The position numbers and the translations under genes are program-made. Under the pieces are notes generated by a model. The model ran no database searches. It saw only the letters and a program-made list of their open reading frames with translations, and had not been told where the DNA came from. Shown here piece after piece: positions 23,159-35,600 of a stretch of DNA of 64,000 bases. Positions within the stretch are counted from its first letter, which is position 1, and each line of letters begins with the position of its first letter. The stretch lies in contig OW203726.1 of assembly GCA_934045075.1 (NCBI GenBank), positions 17,857,988-17,921,987 of the forward strand, written 5' to 3'. This DNA is from Yponomeuta sedellus. Taxonomy: Eukaryota; Arthropoda; Insecta; Lepidoptera; Yponomeutidae.

Positions 23159-24245
23159 CGGCGACGCGCCTCCCCCGTTGCCTAGGTAACCGTTGCCAAT
23201 GTCGATAACGAGTAGGTGAAAATTATTGTTGAAGTGAAGTTCGAGGTGAATGAAAAACGTGACGAGAGTCGCGAATAATGACTGAGATGGTGAAATTTAT
23301 TGTTGAAATGAAGGTCGCCCTCCTAGCTTCGTTGCCTAGGTAACCGTGGCCAATGTAGATAACCAGTAGGTGAAAATTGTTGTTGAAGTGAAGTTCGAGG
23401 TGTTCGATTCGCTCTGTTGCTAATGGAAAACGTGGCGAGAGTCGCGAATGATGACTGAGATGGTGAAATTTATTGTTGAAATAAAGATCGCCCTCCTAGC
23501 TTCGTTGCCTAGGTAACTGTTGCTAATTTAGATATCGGATCTGTTGCTAATTTAGATATCGAAATTTTTTGTTGAAATAAAGATCGACGGATTCGATCTG
23601 ACGGAGACGTAGCCGTTGCGACTGCCTCGAAAGATAACGGTCAAGATTGTTGTTGAAAGAAGGTCGCCTCGTTCCACTGCCAATGTAAAGATGAAAATTA
23701 TTGTTGAAATATAAATTGGCCTCTTTGTTCAGTTACCAATGTAACCGTTGTTATTGTAAAGATAACTGGCAGGTGTTTTTTTTTAAAATGAAAATCGTCT
23801 CGTCATTCTGTTGCCGAAGTAACCGTTGTGTATATCACGAAAGATAACTATCAGTAGCGAATGTATAAAGCCGGGTCCACTGCGACATGTTATTGTGTTT
23901 TTCTAATATCAAACAGTTATTCTAACAAAGTATGGGCGTGGCCTAAATGTTTAGTAAGACAAAAACACGCAAAATGTTATTCGAGATGGACGGATAACCT
24001 GCTACATGTTAGAAAAACTAAATTACATGTCGCAGAAAATTATTATTGAAGGTCGACCTGTTTTCTCCGTTGCCTAGGCAACCATTGCGAATGATACGAA
24101 ATAGTAGGGGAAAATTTGTTGTTGAAATTAAGTGAGTTTTCGCGCGACATAGAGCCTCGTTGCCACGGTAACCGTGGCGAATGGCACAAGAGATTAACCG
24201 TCAGGTGAAAAACATTTTGAAGTGAAGCTCGGCCTAATGGCATTT
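23159..24245 (+). repeat. Degenerate tandem repeat in the RNF41 3' region
   Basis: The module TTGTTGAAATGAAGGTCGCC followed by GTTGCCTAGGTAACCGTTGC occurs at least ten times in varying states (for example near 23227, 23300, 23378, 23470, 23565, 23645, 23700, 24040, 24115 and 24210), with spacing of 70-95 bp and one larger gap. It starts right after the stop codon, so part of it is probably transcribed as 3' UTR. No ORF is conserved through the units. Confidence 0.8.
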
Positions 24246-24311
24246 AAATGAAGTTCATTATTATTTTGCTTGGACTCCTGTGTTGGACAACCGTTGCTAA
24301 TGACGCAATAA

Positions 24312-24514
24312 CATAACATTTTATATACAGGCACATACGTTGCTTCTGGCCCCACACTAGGATACCCTGTGTCGTGGGACCCAGAAACAACGACATCACA
24401 AACATGTAAACATCCAAGACCTGGGGTTTTTTTTGTCCCCAGGCGGGGTTCGAACCCGGGACCTCTTGCATGGTAGGCAGATGCGCTACCGCTACGCCAC
24501 AGAGGTCGTCTTAA
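24312..24514 (-). repeat. tRNA-headed SINE, family G (copy 3)
   Basis: Reverse copy: body CACACTAGGATACCCTGTGT and CATCCAAGACCTGGGG, a T-run, then the head ending CACAGAGGTCGTC. No function as a tRNA gene is inferred. Confidence 0.8.
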
Positions 24515-24977
24515 TAGATTAAATGGCACATGAAAAGAATTGACCACAAATATTTGAAGCTAAGACTCCTTTCGCTACGGATCGAGTCTGGTAGGCTAGG
24601 GAAAAATTAAAAATTTTTTGGTAAAGTCAATTGACCGGAAAATAAAAGTGCGGCACTTTTTAAGCAAAAATGTCATGATCATAAAAGCAATGATTAAACG
24701 GAGATAAACGGGCAGGGTAAAAAGTGAGGCCGGCCCTGTTATCGAGTCCCGTCCCAAGATAAACCGTTTTAGATATATCAATATAAATTTCATGTAAACT
24801 AAAAACGGGAAATCAATACAAACTGGAATGGTTATCCTTCACCGTTTGCGAGTAGTACTGCTACTAAATTCCTAACTAAACAATCTTCATACACACAAGT
24901 AAGACGATAAATATTCCATGGAAATTGTAGTTTATTTAACTTCTGTGACTTAAGATACAGTTTGTGTTAATTACGAT

Positions 24978-25335
24978 ATCAACCTTTTGTATGTCCCCAC
25001 TGCTGGGGCACGGATCTCTTCCTGCATCGCTGGAAGGTTAGGCCATACAACACCATGGGGGCCAAGTCCAGGTTGATGGAGGATTGTAAGACAGTGGCGG
25101 GCCTTACTGTCAGAAGTTATCAAGCCGCCCATAAGGCCTCTGACATTGCTTAACGACTGCTATTATATGACAGCCGGCTTTACGTGCCTTGCGAAGCACG
25201 TGAGCGCTCGGAAAAAATGCCTCTACCGGTAGTCACGGGATGGTCACCCGGTCACACACCTGACCGCGGCTGGTGTTGCTTGACCCTAGTGATTGATTCC
25301 AATCACTCGGTTCTACTAGGCTACGAGCACTTCGA
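24978..25335 (-). repeat. 5S-derived SINE, near-complete copy
   Basis: Reads on minus from a 5S-like head (25335 downwards: GTGATTGGAATCAATCACTA, GTCAAGCAACACC, then GGGTGACCATCC) to TGGGGACATACAAAAGGTTG. Length about 358 bp, like 47028-47373. Confidence 0.7.
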
Positions 25336-26371
25336 GTTTGTGTTAATGTTAGGTATTAATGTCAGTATTGTATCGCTATATAGTTTATCGGGCAACGAAG
25401 CGGAGGGTCGCGTGCGCAGCCGACATGTATGCAGCTGAATGATGTTAGAATATTGTTTGTAGCGGTGTGTAAATTGATAGGCACATGTTTTATAGGGTGA
25501 TGTGTGATTTTTCGTTATATCAGTGGACAGGTGTATTGTCGCTGCCTATGTTTTAAACATCGGCAATGAAAAAACTAATCTATTATAACGAAATTAACAA
25601 GATGAAATTTATATAAAAAAAAGGCAAAGGTCTAACTGTAAAAACTGTAAGTGTGAAAATTCTTTGTTTTGGCTATGAGAGACCAAAAAAATTTTACTTA
25701 TAAACTTTTTTTTTTCAAAATTATGTACGTCTTACAAGTCAAAAAAACATTCCTAATCTAATTTCACGTCACTACGAAACTTTGATACGGTTTCGCCTTC
25801 CACATTAAGACTAATTTAATTAGCACTACGATTTGGCAAAATACTGAAATCGACAAAACAAATGCATATTCTGGAAACGTTTAATATAATGAACGACAAA
25901 TCATCAATACGGCTGACTTCCGACATTGACTTAACCCTTCATCGGGCATCGGCATGCGTAGCATGAATTTTTCATTGGTTTTAGATCTTATTTCAAGTTG
26001 ATAAGGCTCAATTTAATGTGGCCACTATCATGCCTTTGCAGGCAATGACATGATAGAAGCCTCATTAAATTTAAACCCTTAACCAGGGTTAAGGGTTAAA
26101 GTGTATGTAAAATTAGCCTGCCTGGATCCCGTTAATTTCCAAAGCAAAGTAACCGGAAGTACATCACTGCAAAGGAAATACGTCATCCACTGAAATACTA
26201 AAGAAAACTTAAAAGTCTTTAAACTTAATAGAACATTGCTTAGCTTAAAAGTAGCATCTATAGTGCCGACCTCCTTATAAGTATCGGCGTCATCGGCTGC
26301 AATTCATGAAACTTAAAGTTAATAGAACATTTCTTTAAGTTAAAAAAAGTAGCATCTATAAAGCCGACCTA

Positions 26372-26617
26372 CAGTCTATTTATTCTTGCTTGTCCAATTT
26401 AGTAAACAAGATTCTAACCTTAAAATTGACATTAGATGCCTAAACTAGACATTTTCTCGCAAATTCATGAACTATGTTTATAAAATTGGCAGCGTGTTAT
26501 CTAAAAGAGTGTTCCAGGTTACTTCATTTATGGAAATATGGCAGTTTTGGACTAAAAAGTCACACTTTAAGGGTAGAATCTTGTTTACAAATTGGACAAG
26601 TGAGAATAAATAGACTG
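26372..26617. mobile_element. TA-flanked MITE, family A (copy 2)
   Basis: Ends CAGTCTATTTATTC and GAATAAATAGACTG, each next to TA. About 90% similar to 18676-18922 by eye. Confidence 0.85.
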
Positions 26618-26696
26618 TACTTATAAGTATCCGTAAAATGGTAGAGCATACCTCCTTATTTAAAGGTGCTAAGTTAAAATTGCAAGCTAAAGTGCC

Positions 26697-27030
26697 GGTA
26701 TCTATCTATCCAGCCCATGAATGAAGCCCACTGCCATTTCACGCCAACTCTCCCGGTCCCTAGCCAATCTCGACCACTGACCCCCGGCCGCTTTTTTAAT
26801 GTCATCCCTCCAACGGGCATGTGGTCTACCCACCGAACGACGACCGGTTCTTGGCCACCACTCCGTGACTGCCCTTGTCCACCTTCTGTCATCCCGTCTC
26901 ATCAGGTGTCCCGCCCATCTCCACTTCAACTTTGTGATCCGTGTGCCCACATCTTCGACTCTGGTTTTTTGTCGGATTGCAACGTTGCGCACTCGATCAA
27001 CAAGTGAAATGCCTAACATGGCTCGCTCAT
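26697..27030 (-). mobile_element. RTE-type LINE, 3' coding end, open frame
   Basis: One minus frame reads MLGISLVDRVRNVAIRQKTR, KLKWRWAGHLMRRDDRRW, GRRSVGRPHARWRDDIKKAA and WREMAVGFIHGLDR. These are hallmarks of the C-terminus after the reverse-transcriptase domain of RTE elements. The RT core is absent: a 5'-truncated insertion. Confidence 0.8.
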
Positions 27031-27825
27031 GGCTAAAGTGCCGGTATCTGATTGAGAATTTCACTAAGTAAATATTTATGTAATATTCTGTCACGCTATT
27101 TTCTGAGAAATTGGAAGGGATAACACTACAGTTAATATTTACATCGCGAAACTCTCAATTCAGAAATTGGCCCGTATTTTTTGAGCAGGTACTTTCAAAT
27201 TAACTCAAAAAAAAAAGAAAATTACCCGCTCAATGCATTTTCGTCTCGTAATCATGGGAGATCACTGTGATTTTTTAATTTTTCTTGTATATTTCGAAAA
27301 TATCTCCATTGTAAAAGTGGTTTAGATGTAAGATGTCCTTCCGAGAAGATTATTTTGTACAATCCATAGCTGTTGTCTTGCTGGTTTTAGGGGCACTATA
27401 ATGAAACACCGATACAAGCAACCACTATAAAATGCCAAATTGTAGTGATGATTAAAAAACGAATGAATTGTGAATACGCCAGTAATTGTAATGTGTATTA
27501 TAGGATTTTTTTTACGATTTCTCATTTAGTGATGAAGTGCTGTGTTATGTTAAAAAAAATAGAATAGGTATACCTACATGTACTGAATTGACAAAATGGA
27601 ACAACAATTATTAATTAATGATTTTGTAATAGATTTATGTAGCCATAATATTTTCTTTTATCATCTCTCTTGACCTTTATTAAATGTAAGTATGTTAATC
27701 TATTTTTTTATAACTTTAGGCACAACTCGACTCAAAAATAAAAAGTACTGAATCACAAAGCGATTTTTTCTTCCTTGTTATTTAAGGTTCTGCAAGAACA
27801 TTTTTCCAGGCCTTCCTCATGATTA

Positions 27826-28195
27826 AGGCCTGCGCAGACGAGGGACTATCCCCCGGGTACTTTTTTGTCCGTCGATATAGATCTCTTAAAAATTGTATCG
27901 TATAACGCACATGAAGGACTAAAAGTACCCCGTACAAAAAGTCCCTCAAGTTACCGAGAACATCAAGAGACCGGACTGGACAAAAGTTCGGTGTTTTCCT
28001 TTTCAACTTCATGTAAATTACAGCACAATGTAATCTTAGAATATTTGCTTCCATAGCGTACGTTTCACTCAATATCCGGGGAATAAATAACCGGACACCG
28101 TAGGTGTTGAGTACGCGACAAGTACTCGGAGGACTTTGTACGATTCAGGGACTTTTGTCCCTTGGGTACAAAAGTTCCTCGTCTGCGCAGGCCTT
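27826..28195. mobile_element. MITE with GGCCTGCGCAGACGAGG ends
   Basis: The left end AAGGCCTGCGCAGACGAGGG is mirrored at the right end (CCTCGTCTGCGCAGGCCTT). Inner parts (GGGTACTTTTTTGTCC and its reverse) are also inverted. About 370 bp, no conserved ORF. Confidence 0.8.
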
Positions 28196-28994
28196 TAGTG
28201 TAATCGCTGTAGTAGGTAAATAAACATCAATAAATGCATAGCTCCTATTTGCATCTCGCCCATACGTAGTATCCCTATATCGTCTGTGATCTCGCCTGAA
28301 ATATATCGTGGAACGATTACGAGGTATAGGAGGCATGGAGGGCCGACATGTAGACGGACTTTTTAGTACTTAGTCTTTTTTATAAAAAAAATAGTAATGC
28401 CTCTTTCAGAAGCTCTTTAAGTAAAAGGCTGTAAGTAGAGGTATAATTTTAATGAGCGTTGTAACTTAAAATTGTGAAATCCACTTACGTGAAATGTTTA
28501 TCACACATTTTTTGCTAGGATGATTCCATTAACAACGATTTAGATATTGAAAAACTTGATAAATCGGCAAGATTGAGGTATTTTGTATACAGTTACCCTA
28601 AGGTTAGCGCGTTTTTTCTATGATAGGTGTCTCGCTAATATTGTCTTGTATGTACATAAATTTTATTTAAATGATTGGTTTAGGAAATCAGTTGTGTTTC
28701 TACGGCGCCTAAGATGAACAGACGGACGGACAGACAGACAGCTTAGCTTAGCAACAGGTTCTCGTATCCTAAGGGTATGGAACCATCATAAAATATAGCT
28801 CTTAAACCTCATTGGTATATAAAATCAGGGGAACGATGGTTCTGTATTTAATTTCTCGTGATTTGAATCAGCAATAGTGGCGCCATGTTCGCCACCGGGC
28901 ATAGCCAATCAATTAAGTCGACACATCTACGTTAATTTATCCAGCTGATAGACTTTATTCCACTTGCGGGTTTTTGGTAGTCAAAGAAAACTAG

Positions 28995-29225
28995 GCCTCA
29001 TCATCATCAACCCAATATGTCCCCACTGAGGGGCACGGACTCTTCCCTAAGGAAGGTATAGGTCAGGCTTCACCACGGGGTTCAAGTCCGGATTGGTGGA
29101 GACTTGCAAGACTAGTGGCTGGCCTTACGGCTACCCATCCATGCACTGAACGCGCAATATGTTGCTTAACCTTCGTGATCGATTAAGATCATTCAGGCAG
29201 CCGGGGCTACGAGCGATTTTTCACT
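28995..29225 (-). repeat. 5S-derived SINE, degraded
   Basis: ATGTCCCCACTGAGGGGCAC, CACCACGGGG and GGATTGGTGGAG match the 24978-25335 element in order, with deletions; the head near 29150-29225 is eroded. Confidence 0.5.
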
Positions 29226-29764
29226 CGGCTACGAGAGATTCGAGCGATACGAAAGAGCTAGAAGAGCGAGCGAAAGAATTAAACCCGTAGGGTACAGCAA
29301 AGCAGGGCAGACATATAGGGCTATGGTTCCGGACAAACAACTTGACCAATTGATTTCGAGTGCGCTTTTTGAAGAATGACCAAAAAATTTTAGGTCTTAG
29401 AGACCGTCGCTAACGGCGAAGGAAATCATCGTGAGTAAAAGACACTATTTATGTAAGTATATGTAGACATTTATTTAGAGTATTTAAGTATGATCTATGT
29501 ACGAGTATGTCTATTGTTAGGTACGTATACGTACTTTTGTCTATTAATATATTCGTATTTGCACCGGCTACCCGTATCTCTTTCTCCTCGGCAAATTCGC
29601 CAATTTGAGGTTGCCTGGAAGAAATTGCTATTAGCAATAAGGCCGCCAATTTTATTTGATCTTTTGTATCTGCCGTTTCTGTAACTATTTTTCCGGTATA
29701 CAATAAAGAATATTCTTATGTTAAATCCGCGCTCCGCATGTATTGACTTGTTTTTCCTGTGGGC

Positions 29765-30035
29765 TAGGCCGACCTCTTAGTCCGGATGGTATAGCTACTG
29801 AGTAAGCCTACTCCATCTAAGAAACAATGCCAGCGTCCTCTGGCAGCTTTATTTACACTAGGTGGGTGAAGGGACCACTCGGAGCGTTTGGGACGTAATT
29901 TTTTAGTTGTTAGCCCAGCATCTATAGCATCCTGACAGTTTAGTCTGCGTAGCCCACAAGAAAGACAAGTCAGTACGTGGGGAGCTAAAAGAACTGCGGG
30001 TTCCCTCACGTTATGTTCCTTCACGGTTAGCATAT
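29765..30035 (-). repeat. tRNA-headed SINE, family S body
   Basis: GTGAAGGGACCACTCGGAGC and GACAAGTCAGTACGTGGGGA match 35750-35910, in the same orientation. The tRNA-like head is missing. Confidence 0.55.
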
Positions 30036-31609
30036 TATAGCACTAGATCCACCTAGTAAATTAAAGACATAAAATCACAATACATAAAGGATTATTTCGA
30101 AAATGCGGAATTTGTGAAACATATCGGTCAGAGATTGTCAAATAATACTTAGTAATTTGAATTTTTTTTGTTCAATTTTATATTAGTTAGTTGACAGATA
30201 ATGCTTATAAAATATATATAATATATGCAAACACTGTAGGTTGCGACTGGCGAAATTAATAGAGCGCGTTAGCCGTGAATGTGATAAAGTTATTTAGACT
30301 CTTATACCTTTAGGGCATGATATAGGTACCTGAAATCGGCATGCGTGCATGCAACGACTAATTAATGTTGATGAACACAAAGAGATCTGTCCGGAACATA
30401 CCACGTGTCAGACCCTGGTCTCTCCCTACTCCTCCGGGATAAGGGCGTGAGTTTATGTGTTTATGAATGTGTATCCTGATATGATATCAAACCTTAGTAT
30501 GCCCTGCTGGGGCACGGCTTTCTCGCCTACTAGTCCACTGCTGGACATAGCCCTCCCCTAAGAGCGCAACACTTTATGCCATCATTGGGGTAATGCCCAT
30601 AATCCCGACTTTAGGCATGCGGGTTGGGGAACGCAGTTCGGTGGGCTCTAAACGGATGGAGCGATTTTAATAAAATTTGCTAAGGAGTGAGCTGACACTC
30701 AGGATTAACACATAGGCTACGTTTCACCGCGGGAAAATATCTTATTCCCATGGGAAAATTGATAACCCCGGGGCTCAGCTAGTGCCTAATATTTTAGATT
30801 TTAGACCCGTGTTTAGAGGCTCCCAATTATTGGTCAGTAAAAATTTCTTCGAGAGTACAAATTCCGCAGCTTCAAATACAGCATTAAGTCTATTAAATAA
30901 CAGAACAAACACTGGTATAGTTTACATATTTATTGCTTTTATTATGGACGTGTTTTAAAAATGGTGATAGTATGTAGGAAAATTGGCTGGTGATCCATTG
31001 GTCCTCCCATATTTACTGCTGCTTTAGGCATGGTCCTTTAACAAAAATTAAATTATAGTTATTTCGGTATAAGATAATATTATGGTATTACCACAGATTA
31101 GGTATTAGTAATTGGTATTACTAACTTAATTTCGGCTTCACTTACTTGATTTTTGTCAAGTAAAAATTCGGAATTAAGTTAATAATGTGCTACCTAGTGC
31201 TTATGAAAGTTTTAGTTCACAAAAGAATATATTAATTAAATATTACCAAGCGCATACTATTGATTTAATATATTTAATTTTTCTTTAGAAATATTAAAGG
31301 ATGGTGATTTAAGTGATGGGATGAGAATTGTCTTTTAATTACTGGAAAACTCTCTCGGTAAACACATAGAGAGTTTTAAAACTTTTCCAAAACAACTTAG
31401 ATTTGGAAAAAATCTACCATGAAATAAGTGCCATTTTTCACACTTTCATTTTATATAATTTGTGAAGCTTACGAAATTTATTATACTGTATTGTAAACCA
31501 AACATTTAACAGAACATAATATAAGAAATAGCGTGTACACGCATCTCATCTCTGATTAACCTTAATTTGTATTATAATAATTGTAATTTCTACATAACAC
31601 AATAACTTG

Positions 31610-31795
31610 TCCTGATCCCAAACTCGGATACCCTGTAATATGGTAACCAGACAAAGATACGACAAACATGAAAATACACCCAGACTGGGGCCATTTGTAC
31701 TAATTTAGTACTAATTTAGCCTCCAGTAGAAATTGAACCCACGATCTCTTTCGGTAATCCAGCGTGGCAACGGCTAGACTATCGAGGCAGTCGAA
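31610..31795 (-). repeat. tRNA-headed SINE, family V (duplication unit 1)
   Basis: CTTGTCCTGATCCCAAACTC, CCCAGACTGGGGCC and the head remnant AGACTATCGAGGCAGT. Paired with 33418-33608 in unit 2, so both descend from one insertion. Confidence 0.65.
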
Positions 31796-32030
31796 GTCTA
31801 TATTCAGGATACATACAATATTTTTTTTTCTTTGTTGTCTTATACTACATTACAAGTTAATACTCTTTAAGTAACTTATAATATTTAAATGCCTTAGGAG
31901 AGTTTTGCGTCCATTGTTCAGTGACTCCGCAGCCGGACCCGGTTTCCAGATTGACAACTGATTCACGAGTATATTGCGGTAGCTATAGCTAGTAATAGTT
32001 TTACGGTTTGAGTACATTTAGTACAAATTA

Positions 32031-32439
32031 AGGGCTTTTCAAAGCGCCATTAAAAATAAAAAACACTACCGCAAGATACCGATAGATGGTGCTGACGTCA
32101 TATAATATGTCAAAATTTACATCATTTAGGAAAACGGTCAGTGCCTATGTTTTTACAAAAATGCTTAATGCACGGGCTAGCCATTAGTTAAGACACAATT
32201 CACGTACGTATGTAATGTACAAAGTAAAAATACTTCAAAACTTTCAAATTTCAACAGTTTCGAAACATAGTTTAGCTTAGATCCCAGACTACAAAGAGAT
32301 GTTTAGGTTATCACAAATAATAATATGTGCGTACAACACAAAACGCGATAAAACGTATGATGGGTGACATTCGTTCTCCTTGCAACGCCATCTAGTTTTT
32401 TTAATGCAATCAACTCACAGCTGTCATTGAAAAGCCCTC
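32031..32439. mobile_element. Insertion with GGGCTTTTCAA ends in duplication unit 1
   Basis: Absent from the matching position in unit 2 (about 33921-33950). The ends GGGCTTTTCAA and TTGAAAAGCCC are inverted repeats. About 400 bp without an ORF, so probably a non-autonomous DNA element. Confidence 0.6.
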
Positions 32440-32523
32440 ATTTTACGACAGTGTTGTAGTAGTTCCGGATCTCTCGGGCACCGGTCTCGACTGCAGTAGC
32501 AATGTTGTTTTTTTTTTGCTTAC

Positions 32524-32646
32524 CCTTGTGAAGAATTTTCACGCCGGCAATCCTAGTAGCCTCACACGGGTTGTCATATGTTATACCATCGACACCGCAG
32601 ACTGGGCGGTAATCAAAGGTGCATCCCACCGGGGGGGTACATTTTC
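32524..32646 (-). CDS. Kazal gene 1 exon 6 (domain 5, P1 = Phe)
   Basis: 123 nt, GKCTPPVGCTFDYRPVCGVD to GVKILHKG, donor GTAAGC. Duplicate of exon 5 in unit 1. Read-through adds about 28 residues without cysteine, which would leave the domain without its last cysteine, so a further short exon is expected. Confidence 0.85.
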
Positions 32647-35600
32647 CTGGTAAGTTAAAAAACTCATTGAAACAATAAAAATATTTATAAAATGTGCCTT
32701 TTATAGCATACACACACTTTTTGATAGCACGAAGTCTCATAAAAGCTCTGTGATGAATAGGTTCTTCATTATTTTCATAATTTTGCTAAAATATCTCAAA
32801 CTAGAAAACTTTAAATTCACCCGGAATGTAAACTTCTTAAGGTCTTTATATAAATGATAAGTGTTGGTAGAAACATCAAAAGTAAAATGAAAAAAGTTGT
32901 TCGGAACAGTAAGTACCTAAAGAAAATGTCTAGTAAATACTTATTACAAAATTCAGGAAAAACTAAAAGCGCTTGTTTTTATGGGAAATACATAAGTGTA
33001 AGAGTGTCTCAGCTAGTGTAAGATAAAATAGTGCTAACGAAAGTTTTAGTTCATGAAAGAATATGTTAATTAAATATTACTAAGCACATACTATTGATTT
33101 GATATATTTCATTTTTCTTTAGAAATATTGTGGGATGGTGATTTGTCTTATAATTACTGGAAAACTCTATCGGTAAACACATAGAGTTTTAAAACTTTTC
33201 CAAAACAACTTATATTTGGAAAAAAGCTGCCATGAAATAAGTGCCATTTTTTACATTTACATTATAATTTGTGAAGCTTATGAAATGTATTATACCTACT
33301 GTATTGTACACCAAACATTTAACAGAACATAAGAAATAGCATGTACACGCATCTCATCTCTGATTAAGCTTAATTTGTATTATAATAATAATAATTGTAA
33401 TTTCTACATAACACAATAACTTGTCCTGATCCCGAACTCGGATACCCTGTAATATGGTAACCAGACAAAGATACGACAAACATGAAAATACACCCAGACT
33501 GAGGCCATTGGTACTAATTTAGTACGGCGGCCTCCAGTAGAAATTGAACCCACGATCTCTTATTCGGTAATCTAGCATGGCAACAGCTAGACCATCGAGG
33601 CAGTCGAAGTCTATATTCAGGATACATACAATATTTTTTGTTCTTTGTTGTTTTATACTACATTCATTAGGTACAAGTTAATACTCTTTAAGTAACTTAT
33701 AATATTTTAATGCCTTAGGAGAGTCTTACGTACATTGTTCAGTGCCTCCGCAGCCGGACCTGGTTTCCAGATTGACAATTGATTCACGATTATATTGCGG
33801 TAGATAGATAGAAAGAGAACACTTTATTGTATATAAATATGGAATTTACATAGATATTTTTTACCTAAGAGTACAGAGCCGTCTGTATAGGTGGTAATAA
33901 TTTTCGGTTTGAGTAGATTTAGTACAAAATTTTTATTCATGCGTTTAACATCCGTCAATCGTACGACAGTGTTGTAGTAGTTCCGGCTCTCTCGGGCACC
34001 GGTCTCGGCTGCAGTAGCAATGTTGTCTTTTTTTGCTTACCATCGTGAAGAATTTTCACGCCGGCCATCTTAGTAGCCTCACACTGGTTGACATATGTTA
34101 TACCATCGACACCGCAGACTGGGTGGTATTCAAAGGTGCATCCCACCGGCGGGTTACATTCTCCTGGTAAGTTAAAAGACTCATTGAAACAATAAGAATG
34201 TCAAAAAAATGTGCCTTTTATAGCACACACACACTTTTTCATAGCACGAAAAGTGTCTGTGATGAAGAGGTTGTTCATTATTTTCATAATTTTGCTAATA
34301 TATTTCAAAGTAGAAAACTTTAAATTCAACCGGAATGTTAACTTTCTCAAAGTCTCCATATAAATTTAAAAACCTATTTAGAGGCTAAAATAAATGTTAA
34401 GTGTTGGTAGAAAAATAAAAAGTAAAATTAAAAAAGTTGTTCGGAATAGTAAGTACAGTGCGTTCACATTAACTTGACGCGTGAGAGAATTGGTAACAAG
34501 GACATAACATGTGAATTAGCTTTTGGACCTAATCGGAAGATGGTAAAACAAGCCCTCAATCCTTTTATTTTCCCCAAGTAATGGGAATGATTTCTTATTT
34601 ACCATGGTAACAGTAAACATCTCAGTGCTACGAATTCTCTCACGCGTCAAGTTAATGTGAACGCACTGTAAAGATAATTTCTTTTCTAGTAAATAGTTAT
34701 TAGAAAATTCAGGAAAAACTAAAAGTGTTTGTTTTTTTATGGGAAATAGAAAAGTGTAAGAGTGTCTCAGCTAGTGGAGCACCATATTATGGTATACAGA
34801 TATATTATAACAAAAATTATAAAAATTTGATTATTATACAATGTCAAGAATGTAAGATGTCATTGATGCCATTATTTATGAATTTAAAAGCCATTAGGTT
34901 TTACAGGAATCATTCATACTGTAAGTATATACCTACCTACATTTTTGAACCAACCAATTGGGAAGCGCGTTGTCGAATCTATTTTCCGGGAAGGAACTTA
35001 TTTCTTTTGGCAGGGAATTAAATATTTTTATAACCATATTTCGTCTAAAAAGCTCGAGATTCACTTTAGGACAGATGAGCGTTTTATGCCTCACTGTTTC
35101 TTTTGAGAAATTTGCAGACCTCAAGAATATAAATGCCATAGAAAGTGAGAATTTTATATTTCTGAAGGACCGGTCGGCATGATTCTCTCCAAGGCATGCC
35201 CCATATGAACGAATGAATGAATGATTTATTTGCCACAAACAAATATGCTTACATTACAAAATTTAGAAAACAAAGTATTCGTGTGACAATGATACTATTT
35301 CAGCGTTTGCTGTTTCTATTCGAAACAGCGCTGATTTTCAAATAGCACCTTCACACCAAATAAGAAATAACGTGTCATGCAGGTAGGGCTTAACGTGAAA
35401 TGAACTTATTTTATTTTATTTACTCAACAACAATCCACAGCAATACAATTAAAATAAACAATAGTTACTTAATAATTTGTACATGCAGCCAATGATGGAT
35501 TTTACTATGTAGTTCACAAAATTATATTGTGGTCTAATTCAAAAACTCTTATATGTATTTATTAAAGACAACACATGGTGTCGATGCCAACCAGGGGATA

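Larger units (their letters stand above)
25340..31186. other. Intergenic region between RNF41 and the Kazal locus: repeats only
   Basis: No exon was found. Apart from the listed elements it holds remnants of common interspersed repeats: TAACAGGTTCTCGTATCC and GGTATGGAACC near 28745-28790, GGCTCTAAACGGATGGAGCG near 30650, and GGATTAACACATAGGCTACG near 30705. A LINE 3' end is suggested at about 30423-30470. The rest is AT-rich single-copy-looking sequence. Confidence 0.5.
31187..34778. repeat. Tandem segmental duplication, two units of about 1.8 kb
   Basis: Unit 1 (about 31187-33025) and unit 2 (about 33026-34778) align in the same order: GAAAGTTTTAGTTCA, a SINE fragment, a Kazal exon, and the ending AAGTGTAAGAGTGTCTCAGC. 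They differ by insertions. Unit 1 has an extra element at about 32031-32439. Unit 2 has a LINE tail at about 33795-33880, a 23-bp fragment near 34369-34391 and a 213-bp MITE at 34456-34668. High similarity even in intronic DNA points to a recent event. Confidence 0.85.

Noticed and set aside
24194..24547. 117-codon minus-strand ORF
   Set aside because: It is a chance reading through the family-G SINE copy at 24312-24514.
33955..34040. Read-through tail as the C-terminus of Kazal exon 5
   Set aside because: The donor GTAAGC is good and the tail is in a different frame from the equivalent tail after exon 6, so it is not conserved as protein.
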